From: Candidatus Omnitrophota bacterium
GTDB lineage: Bacteria > Omnitrophota > Koll11 > JAHIPI01
Assembly: GCA_028718265.1 (NCBI GenBank)
Contig: JAQUMG010000139.1
Location: 1 to 5,108 of the forward strand
DNA: 5,108 nucleotides
Direction: 5' to 3'
The notes under the pieces were generated by a model. It worked only from the letters and a program-made list of their open reading frames with translations, was not told where the DNA came from and did not search any database. Both the position numbers and the translations under genes were made by a program. This document shows, piece after piece, positions 1-5,108 of the stretch (the stretch's first letter is position 1; every line of letters starts with the position of its first letter).

Positions 1-1179
1 GGGATGATTTCAGGTCTCGTCGGCGTAATTTACGCTCTTATGGACCATGACCTTAAAAAATTGCTCGCCTATCATAGCGTTGAGAATATCGGAATAATCC
101 TTTTGGGAATAGGTACGGCAATGCTTTTTACTGCCAAAGGCTTAGCATCAGGCGCTGTGCTTGCCATGTGCGCCGGCTTGTACCATCTGGTTAATCACGC
201 ATTGTTCAAAGGTCTTTTATTTCTTTGCGCAGGGAGCGTTGTAAAGGCAACCGGTATTCATGATATGGAAAAGATGGGGGGCCTTATTAAGGTTATGCCC
301 TGGACCGCCGTTTTTTTTCTTATCGGCGCAATAGGAATTTCCGCACTTCCGCCATTAAACGGTTTTGTCAGCGAGTGGCTTACGTTTCAGGCATTTTTTG
401 CAGGCATATTACAATCGCAAGATTGGGTTAAGCTATTTATGGTTTTATGTGCAGCAACGCTTGCCCTGACCAGCGGGCTTGCTGCGGCCTGTTTTGTCAA
501 GGCATTCGGCATAACTTTTTTAGCCATGCCCCGCAGCCATTATGCCAGCCAGGCGAAAGAAGTATCATTATCTCTGAAGCTTGGCATGGGATTCCTGGCG
601 GTAATGGTTGTTCTCTTCGGCGTGGGAGCAGGGATTATAGCTCCTCATATTTCCGGAGTTGCGCAGGATGCTCTTGGTGTGCCTGAGTCAGCATTTTCAT
701 TTCAGTGGTTCAGCCTAAATATAACCGCAGGCCAGACAGTATCTGTTTCGCCCTTTATCATAGCAGCATTGTTAATCATTTTCACTTTTGCTGTCTTTGG
801 CTGGTTTGAGTTTGGCTTACGGACAAAAACGACACGTTACAATACCTGGGATTGCGGATATTATAAGTTAGACGCGCGGACTGAATACACCGCTACCGCT
901 TTCTCAAAACCCTTTCGGATTGCTTTCAATTTCTTTTTACTGCCTTATCGAAAGAGCGAAAAAATACGCGATTCTTTCTATCACATTCGCTCTTTTACTT
1001 ATGAAACTCACACGACGCCGGTATTTGAGCGCCATTTTTACGAACCATTGCTTCGGGTTATCTATAATATTGCATTCAGATTGCGAAAATTACAGCCGGG
1101 AAGCATCAATTTATATCTTCTTTACATTTTTCTTACCATAGTAATACTAATTTTAATGATAGGGGTTTTTAACTTATGA
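1..1179 (+). CDS. hyfB: HyfB/EhrA-type proton-translocating subunit (NuoL-like), 5'-truncated by window edge
   Basis: Integral-membrane antiporter-like subunit of a hydrogenase-4/Ehr-type complex, homologous to NuoL; it is thought to form one ion-translocation channel of the membrane arm. The frame is open from base 1, so the ATG at 4 is almost certainly internal. About 391 residues are visible against roughly 670 in the family, so the N-terminal ~280 are missing. Numbered from that ATG, the protein shows the half-channel segment DLKKLLAYHSVENIG (16-30), H61, the H65-A-L-F-K69 membrane motif, the broken-helix PPLNGF segment with S123-E124 (116-124), and a buried lysine in CFVKAFG (K166). The C-terminal extension typical of HyfB follows: TWDCGY (281-286), YTATAFSKP (295-303), FERHFYEP (341-348), LQPG and YLLYI (363-375), ending in a final hydrophobic helix. 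The stop overlaps the next start (ATGA). HyfB rather than HyfF is chosen because of this extension. The family call is firm; hydrogenase-4 versus Ehr membership rests on the large subunit. The Ehr-style name would be ehrA. Confidence 0.9.
   Translation, partial: GMISGLVGVIYALMDHDLKKLLAYHSVENIGIILLGIGTAMLFTAKGLASGAVLAMCAGLYHLVNHALFKGLLFLCAGSVVKATGIHDMEKMGGLIKVMPWTAVFFLIGAIGISALPPLNGFVSEWLTFQAFFAGILQSQDWVKLFMVLCAATLALTSGLAAACFVKAFGITFLAMPRSHYASQAKEVSLSLKLGMGFLAVMVVLFGVGAGIIAPHISGVAQDALGVPESAFSFQWFSLNITAGQTVSVSPFIIAALLIIFTFAVFGWFEFGLRTKTTRYNTWDCGYYKLDARTEYTATAFSKPFRIAFNFFLLPYRKSEKIRDSFYHIRSFTYETHTTPVFERHFYEPLLRVIYNIAFRLRKLQPGSINLYLLYIFLTIVILILMIGVFNL
1161..1165 (+). promoter_or_regulatory. Probable ribosome binding site for the HyfC-type gene
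   Basis: AGGGG lies inside the end of the upstream gene, 10 nt before the ATG at 1176. That spacing is a little long. With the 4-nt ATGA stop/start overlap (1176-1179), translation of this gene is probably coupled to the HyfB-type gene. This is inference from position and composition only. Confidence 0.5.
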
Positions 1180-2084
1180 CACCGACAAAAATATTATTAC
1201 TCTGTATTCAGGTGTTTTTTCTTGTACTTTTTGCCCCTTTGGTAAGCGGTTTTATCCGGAAGGTCAAAAATAACCTGCGTATGCGGAAAGGTGCAAGCAT
1301 ATTTCAGCCTTATTACAATTTTATTAAGCTTCTTTCCAAGGACCAGATTGTTTCAAAACATACGTCATGGATTTTTACGGTTACTCCGGCCATCGTATTG
1401 GCGAGCAGTTTATGCGCTTGTTTTTTGCTGCCGGTATTTCAGCCGCAGCTTTCTCTGAATACCGCGGGAGATTTACTGGCAATTTTCTTTATTCTTGCGC
1501 TTGGCCGTTTTTTTCTTGCCCTGGCGGCCCTTGACGCAGGAAGCTCTTTTGGCGGCATGGGTTCGTCACGCGAAATGTTTATTTCCAGCATTGCCGAGCC
1601 GGCGGCATTTGTTTCGCTTTTTGTAATAGGAATGAACAGTAATTCAACATCGGCTGCGGCAGTGGCTGGCGCGCATTTTATTCAGGTTTCTACGGTATTG
1701 GCAGGTTTTGCTTTTTTCATGATTGCGATTGCCGAAACATCGCGTATTCCTATTGATAATCAGGAAACGCATCTCGAACTGACTATGGTACATGAAGCTA
1801 TGGTGCTTGAGTATTCAGGCAGATCTCTGGCTATCATCGAGCTCGCAGGCCACATCAGACAAATTATCTTTTTTACCATGCTTTCGTGGTTTTTATTTCC
1901 TTTTTTGGGTGATACGCAATGGCAATGGCTGCAGTTCCCCTTAAAACTCCTGGTTATTTCTATAATAATTGCGGTTCTTGAAATTTCGCTTGCCAAAATG
2001 CGCCTTTTCAGAGTAGTAGATTATCTCGGCTTTGCTTTCTTCATTGCACTTCTTGCGGCAACCGCCGCATGTATGGGGATGTAA
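1176..2084 (+). CDS. hyfC: HyfC/EhrB-type membrane subunit (NuoH-like)
   Basis: Integral-membrane subunit homologous to NuoH/HycD/HyfC. It links the peripheral redox arm to the membrane ion-pumping arm. It has 302 residues, near the family length of about 305-320, and is complete. It is strongly hydrophobic, with an N-terminal helix (about 5-27) followed by the family loop G39-ASIFQPYYNFIKLLSKD (to 56). Next come LDAGSSFGGMGSSREM (119-134) and the hallmark acidic loop AETSRIPIDNQETHLEL (186-202), which holds E187, R190, P192, D194, E197 and E201. That loop corresponds to the AETNRAPFDLPE-type loop of NuoH. A conserved VHEAMVLEYSG stretch (205-215) follows, and the C-terminus is helix-rich. 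The ATG at 1176 is chosen for its ATGA overlap with the upstream stop, the normal length, and an AGGGG upstream. The ORF ends 2 nt before the next start. No missing motif was seen. The Ehr-style name would be ehrB. Confidence 0.93.
   Translation: MTPTKILLLCIQVFFLVLFAPLVSGFIRKVKNNLRMRKGASIFQPYYNFIKLLSKDQIVSKHTSWIFTVTPAIVLASSLCACFLLPVFQPQLSLNTAGDLLAIFFILALGRFFLALAALDAGSSFGGMGSSREMFISSIAEPAAFVSLFVIGMNSNSTSAAAVAGAHFIQVSTVLAGFAFFMIAIAETSRIPIDNQETHLELTMVHEAMVLEYSGRSLAIIELAGHIRQIIFFTMLSWFLFPFLGDTQWQWLQFPLKLLVISIIIAVLEISLAKMRLFRVVDYLGFAFFIALLAATAACMGM
2075..2078 (+). promoter_or_regulatory. Ribosome binding site supporting the ATG at 2087
   Basis: A GGGG run within the last codons of the HyfC-type gene sits 8 nt before the ATG at 2087. 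The in-frame ATG at 2069 would precede this site and overlap the upstream gene by 16 nt, so the site favours 2087 as the start of the HyfE-type gene. Confidence 0.5.
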
Positions 2085-2086
2085 AT

Positions 2087-2725
2087 ATGACACTGATGCT
2101 TATTTTATCGGGTTTTTTAATCACAATTTTTCTTATGACTATCGCCAAGCGGATTACTGCATTAATCCGCACATTCAGGCTGCAGTCTTTGTTGCTATTT
2201 TTCTATGTCCTGACCATGGCTATAACACAAAAGCATGCCGAATTATTTATTATCTGCGGTCTGATTTTTATACTTAAAGTCGTGATTATTCCATACGTCC
2301 TTGCACGTATAGTGCGTCGCATTAACGTCGGGGAAAGTCTGGAGCTGGTGATAAACCCGCAGCTTTCGCTTATAGCAGCTTTGTTGTTTACTTATTTTTC
2401 GTATATTTTTACTCACAGGATTATGGGGTTTAATGAACCAATGAGTTCAACCGTGTTCACTGTCTCTATAGCAACAATTTGTATTGGTTTTTTTATTATG
2501 ATATCCCGCCTGAAAGCATTGAGCCAGGTCCTCGGCCTTTTAACAATGGAAAACGGCATTTTCTTGGCGGCAGCGGCTATTACCGGCGGGATGCCGTTTT
2601 TTGTCGAGATTGCGCTTTTCTTTGATATTTTTGTTTTTGTGATAATTATTGAGATTTTTGTCTACAGGGTTAATCGTCTTTTCACGCATATAGATATTTC
2701 AAAAATGAAGTCGCTCAGAGGATAA
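2087..2725 (+). CDS. hyfE: HyfE/EhrC-type membrane subunit (NuoK-like)
   Basis: Small hydrophobic subunit of the membrane arm, HyfE family, whose C-terminal half resembles NuoK. It has 212 residues from the chosen start, close to about 216 in E. coli HyfE. Visible features are an N-terminal helix (about 3-20), the basic FRLQSLLL segment (30-37) that is characteristic of the family, a charged loop RIVRRINVGESLEL (74-87), and further helices. The most telling part is QVLGLLTMENGIFLAAAA (147-164), where E155-N156 match the conserved membrane Glu region of NuoK. Then comes GMPFFVEIALFFDIF (168-182), with P170, E174 and D180 as in HyfE. The ATG at 2069 would add six residues inside the upstream gene; 2087 is preferred for its 2-nt spacing and upstream GGGG. 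A third in-frame ATG at 2096 is also possible. No HyfD-type gene lies between this gene and hyfC, unlike the E. coli hyf operon. The Ehr-style name would be ehrC. Confidence 0.88.
   Translation: MTLMLILSGFLITIFLMTIAKRITALIRTFRLQSLLLFFYVLTMAITQKHAELFIICGLIFILKVVIIPYVLARIVRRINVGESLELVINPQLSLIAALLFTYFSYIFTHRIMGFNEPMSSTVFTVSIATICIGFFIMISRLKALSQVLGLLTMENGIFLAAAAITGGMPFFVEIALFFDIFVFVIIIEIFVYRVNRLFTHIDISKMKSLRG
2717..2721 (+). promoter_or_regulatory. Ribosome binding site for the HyfF-type gene
   Basis: AGAGG overlaps the last codons of the HyfE-type gene and lies 7 nt before the ATG at 2729, a good Shine-Dalgarno match at near-ideal spacing. It fixes the start of the HyfF-type gene 3 nt after the preceding stop. 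Confidence 0.65.
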
Positions 2726-2728
2726 GAG

Positions 2729-4189
2729 ATGTTCATAGGAATAATGCTTTTAATACCTTTTATTTTGAGCATTCTTTCGTTATTTATCCGAAAAGAAAGA
2801 GTACTCGGCATAACCAATGCGTCCGGATACGGCCTGCTTCTCGGCATAGCTGCGTTATTTACGAAAACGTTTCTTGCAAATCCGCAACCTTTGAGCCTGT
2901 GGGGGTTGCTGTATATTGATGCCCTGAGCATCTTTTTTGTGCTGACGACGGCAGTAGTGGCTTTCGCGGCAAGCGTTTATTCAATCGCTTACATGCGCGA
3001 TGAAATAGCGGAAAATAAAATAACCATACGCAAGGCAGGGGGTTATTTTCATTTATTCAATCTTTTCTGTTTTACCATGCTGCTTGTGCCGCTGCTCAAT
3101 AATCTGGCGTTGGTGTGGATTGCCATTGAAATGACGACGCTTATCTCGGCGTTTCTGGTAGGGTTCCACAATGTAAAGGAATCAATAGAAGCAGCGTGGA
3201 AATATATTATTATCTGCTCGGTAGGGATAACTTTTGCGCTTTTAGGCATTATCTTTTTTTATTATACATCTTCGACACATGCCGGGATAAAGAGTCTGGA
3301 ATGGGTTAAAATGCTTGAAGGAGCGTATCTATTTGAGCCAAACATAATCAAAATAGCCCTTTTATTCATTTTCGTCGGTTACGGAACTAAAGCGGGATTT
3401 GCGCCGATGCATAATTGGCTGCCCGATGCTCACAGCCAGGCACTTTCTCCGATAAGCGGACTTTTGTCCGGCGTATTGCTTAAAACTTCGTTATATGCAA
3501 TATTGCGTTTTGTAATGCTGGCAAATTCTTCGGTTGGTTATGCTTTTAGCGCAAGATTGTTTATTGTGTTCGGAGTATGTTCGCTCGCAATCGCTGCCGG
3601 TTTTATTCTGGTGCAAAAAGATCTGAAACGTCTTATGGCATACCATAGCGTAGAACATATCGGCGTGATTTCCGTAGGATTCGGCTTCGGACTCGCCGGA
3701 GGCGCGTTCGGCGGGCTGCTGCACATATTCAACCACGCAGTTACCAAGGCCCTCATGTTTTTTTGCGCAGGCAATGCAGTGCGAATATACAAAACCAACA
3801 ATATGAGTAAAATGCAGGGGTTGATGCAAGCCGCGCCTTTTACCGGAGTAATAATGCTTTTTGGCGCCCTTGCGCTGGGAGGCATGCCTCCTTTTTCTAT
3901 ATTCATAAGCGAAGTTTTAATCCTGATCGCAGGTTTTTCCGGCAAGCATTATTTTATTTCGGCATTGATGTTTTTGTTTCTTGCAATTGCCTTTGCAGGA
4001 TTAGTGCATCATGTGACTAAAATTATCTTCGGCAATAAACCCCAGAATATAGCCCGGCAAAAAGAGCCGTTAAGCACAAAATTCGCCCTGTTATTTTTGG
4101 GGATTTTTATTCTGGGTTTGGGATTAAAAATTCCGCAGTCATTTTTAACGTTACTTTTAAACTGTCAGAAACTTGTTTTGGGGCAATAA
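2729..4189 (+). CDS. hyfF: HyfF/EhrD-type proton-translocating subunit (NuoM/NuoN-like antiporter)
   Basis: Second antiporter-like subunit of the complex, 486 residues and complete; slightly shorter than E. coli HyfF (about 525). Members of this family form ion-translocation channels lined by buried Lys, Glu and His. Here the channel residues are present: E134 in WIAIEMTTLISAFLVGF (130-146), K158 in AAWKYIIICSVG, and K221 in GYGTKAGFAPMHNWLPDAHS (217-236), the signature of the family. Also seen are K252 in GVLLKTSLYAILR, DLKRLMAYHSVEHIG (298-312), H336 and K340 in FNHAVTKALMFFCAG, the broken-helix GGMPPFSIFISE (384-395), and H427-H428 with K431 near the C-terminus. The long amphipathic HyfB C-terminal extension is absent, which separates it from the first gene. 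The start at 2729 has a good ribosome binding site. The stop at 4187-4189 abuts the next ATG directly. The Ehr-style name would be ehrD. Ion specificity (H+ or Na+) cannot be read from the sequence. Confidence 0.92.
   Translation: MFIGIMLLIPFILSILSLFIRKERVLGITNASGYGLLLGIAALFTKTFLANPQPLSLWGLLYIDALSIFFVLTTAVVAFAASVYSIAYMRDEIAENKITIRKAGGYFHLFNLFCFTMLLVPLLNNLALVWIAIEMTTLISAFLVGFHNVKESIEAAWKYIIICSVGITFALLGIIFFYYTSSTHAGIKSLEWVKMLEGAYLFEPNIIKIALLFIFVGYGTKAGFAPMHNWLPDAHSQALSPISGLLSGVLLKTSLYAILRFVMLANSSVGYAFSARLFIVFGVCSLAIAAGFILVQKDLKRLMAYHSVEHIGVISVGFGFGLAGGAFGGLLHIFNHAVTKALMFFCAGNAVRIYKTNNMSKMQGLMQAAPFTGVIMLFGALALGGMPPFSIFISEVLILIAGFSGKHYFISALMFLFLAIAFAGLVHHVTKIIFGNKPQNIARQKEPLSTKFALLFLGIFILGLGLKIPQSFLTLLLNCQKLVLGQ
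4180..4183 (+). promoter_or_regulatory. Ribosome binding site for the large-subunit gene
   Basis: GGGG within the last codons of the HyfF-type gene lies 6 nt before the ATG at 4190. The stop TAA (4187-4189) and the ATG (4190-4192) are directly adjacent, which points to translational coupling. Confidence 0.5.
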
Positions 4190-5108
4190 ATGGATTATCC
4201 GAAAGTGTTAAGAGAAATTCTGAATACCGAAAAAATTAATGTCCGCGAATTTTATCAGCCTTATCCGGACGAGATATATCTTACGGTCGAAGATAAGGAT
4301 TTCGGTAAATTATGTTATTTGCTGCATAAGCAGCTTAACTCAGCGGTAAAAATGTTTTTTGCCGAAGACGCGTGTAGTGTATCAAAAAAATATACACTTT
4401 ATTGTGTTTTTCTAAATGAGCAGAAACATTCCTGGATAATCGTCCGGCAGGACATTCTTCCGGATAACCCTGTTTTTACTTCGCTCGCCAAAGATATCTA
4501 TTCGGCAAGCTTGTTTGAACGTGAAATGAGAGAAATGTTCGGTATTGAGCCTCGGGGAAATCCCGACGTCAGGCGCCTGAGACTGCATGACGAAGTCTGG
4601 CCGCAGGGATATTTTCCTTTACGTAAGAATTTTACGCTGCCGCCGAAAACCGTTGCGTCCGACTTGCAGTATAAATTCAAGCGTGTTGAAGGAGAAGGAA
4701 TTTTTGAGGTCCCGGTAGGCCCTGTTCATGCCGGAATTATCGGCCCCGGGCATTTTCGGTTTAGTGCTGCCGGCGAACCGATCGTCAATCTTGAAATGCG
4801 CCTTGGCTGGACGCACAGAGGGATAGAAAAGCTTATTGAGGGAAAAACTGCTTTTGAAGCGGCAAAGATTTTCGAATGCATAAGCGGAGACACGGCCTTC
4901 GGCTATAGCCTTACTTTTTGCCAGAGCGCAGAAAAGATTTTTTGCATTAGTACCCCTAAGCGGGCGCAACTTTTGCGGGCGATATTTCTGGAACTTGAGC
5001 GGATGTATAATCATGCCAATGATATCGGCGGCATTGCTCTTGACGTTGGTTTTAGTTTTCCTGCGCAGTTTGCCAGCTTAATTAAGGAAACGATCCTTCA
5101 GCTTAATG
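4190..5108 (+). CDS. ehrL: HyfG/EhrL-type large subunit (NuoC-NuoD-like fusion) lacking N-terminal Ni ligands, 3'-truncated by window edge
   Basis: Peripheral-arm subunit; the frame is open from 4190 to the window end (306 complete codons of a family of about 500-570). The N-terminal domain (about 1-145) is complex I 30-kDa/NuoC-like, with the signature FEREMREMFGIEPRG (109-123), NPDVRRLRLHDE (124-135) and YFPLRK. From about 170 it becomes a [NiFe]-hydrogenase large subunit/NuoD-like domain: GPVHAGIIGPGHFRF (177-191), GWTHRGIEKL (206-215), and the helix RAQLLRAIFLELERMYNHANDIG (258-280; conserved E268, R271, H275). Where hydrogenases read R-x-C-G-x-C, it reads C230-I-S232-G-D-T235, so both N-terminal nickel cysteines are gone. 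This, with the gene order, places it with Ehr-type (hydrogenase-related) large subunits rather than HycE/HyfG hydrogenases. The C-terminal second cysteine pair lies outside the window, so the loss is shown for one pair only. H2 turnover is unlikely; the true substrate is unknown. Confidence 0.85.
   Translation, partial: MDYPKVLREILNTEKINVREFYQPYPDEIYLTVEDKDFGKLCYLLHKQLNSAVKMFFAEDACSVSKKYTLYCVFLNEQKHSWIIVRQDILPDNPVFTSLAKDIYSASLFEREMREMFGIEPRGNPDVRRLRLHDEVWPQGYFPLRKNFTLPPKTVASDLQYKFKRVEGEGIFEVPVGPVHAGIIGPGHFRFSAAGEPIVNLEMRLGWTHRGIEKLIEGKTAFEAAKIFECISGDTAFGYSLTFCQSAEKIFCISTPKRAQLLRAIFLELERMYNHANDIGGIALDVGFSFPAQFASLIKETILQLN

Noticed and set aside
4..6. ATG at base 4 as the start of the first gene
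   Set aside because: The frame is open back to base 1, the sequence begins in the middle of the NuoL-like core rather than at an N-terminus, and about 280 residues of the family are missing.
447..1141. Plus-strand open frames in the other frame inside the HyfB-type gene (447-686 and 920-1141)
   Set aside because: They are contained within a conserved gene, show no family motifs, and have no convincing ribosome binding site or independent function.
1760..1996. Minus-strand 78-codon frame inside the HyfC-type gene, and the similar one at 2662-2931
   Set aside because: Both are antisense to conserved coding sequence and lack recognisable features; they are treated as shadows.
2069..2086. Earlier in-frame ATG for the HyfE-type gene, adding six residues
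   Set aside because: It would overlap the upstream gene by 16 nt, adds a non-hydrophobic MYGDVN leader, and the GGGG site lies downstream of it at proper distance for the ATG at 2087.
3491..3945. Two overlapping minus-strand open frames (112 and 135 codons) opposite the HyfF-type gene
   Set aside because: They overlap each other and a conserved membrane-protein gene; Cys/His/Pro-rich or Pro/Ala-rich nonsense-like composition is typical of antisense reads of such genes.
4619..5014. 131-codon open frame on the minus strand opposite the large-subunit gene
   Set aside because: It lies wholly antisense to a clearly conserved coding region, has no recognisable motif, and its composition looks like a frame shadow of the large subunit.
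1..5108. CRISPR arrays, tRNA/rRNA genes, insertion sequences, terminators or promoters
   Set aside because: None was seen; coding sequence fills the window with at most 3 nt between genes, leaving no place for them except inside conserved ORFs.
4190..5108. Calling the last gene a functional formate hydrogenlyase / hydrogenase-4 large subunit
   Set aside because: The N-terminal nickel-binding cysteine pair is replaced by Ser232 and Thr235, which argues against a working Ni-Fe site even though overall similarity to HycE/HyfG is clear.

Overview
The window is one densely packed, single-strand (+) stretch of an operon for a membrane-bound complex of the group 4 [NiFe]-hydrogenase / respiratory complex I superfamily. 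Five genes are visible and no other gene is credible: the 3' part of a HyfB/NuoL-type antiporter-like subunit (1-1179, cut at the left edge), a HyfC/NuoH-type subunit (1176-2084), a HyfE/NuoK-like subunit (2087-2725), a HyfF/NuoM-N-type antiporter-like subunit (2729-4189), and the 5' part of a HyfG/HycE/EhrL-type large subunit (4190 to the right edge) with an N-terminal NuoC-like domain. The first junction overlaps by 4 nt; the others are 2, 3 and 0 nt apart. There is no room for internal promoters or terminators between genes, and no non-coding stretch longer than a few bases.

The large subunit carries the main signal. At the place where true group 4 hydrogenases have the N-terminal nickel-ligand motif (R-x-C-G-x-C), this protein reads C-I-S-G-D-T (residues 230-235), so both nickel-binding cysteines are replaced, by Ser232 and Thr235. 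The sequence around it (GPVHAG, GHFRF, HRGIEKL, LELERMYNH) is otherwise well conserved. This fits the 'energy-converting hydrogenase related' (Ehr) complexes, known from Geobacter and other bacteria, which have the hydrogenase-4 subunit set but lack nickel ligands and are not expected to turn over H2. The gene order (HyfB, HyfC, HyfE, HyfF, large subunit, with no HyfD) matches the ehrA-B-C-D-L order. The small subunit (ehrS/hyfI type) would be expected just beyond the right edge.

Functionally, the two antiporter-like subunits (HyfB, HyfF) keep their lysine/glutamate/histidine ion-path residues. HyfC keeps the acidic loop that joins the membrane and peripheral arms, and HyfE keeps its membrane glutamate. 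The ion-pumping arm therefore looks intact while the H2 site appears lost, which suggests a proton- or sodium-coupled oxidoreductase with an unidentified redox partner.

The host is a bacterium, probably anaerobic, of moderate, slightly AT-leaning base composition. Phyla such as Omnitrophota, Elusimicrobiota, Desulfobacterota or Nitrospirota would fit, but nothing in the window settles the lineage.
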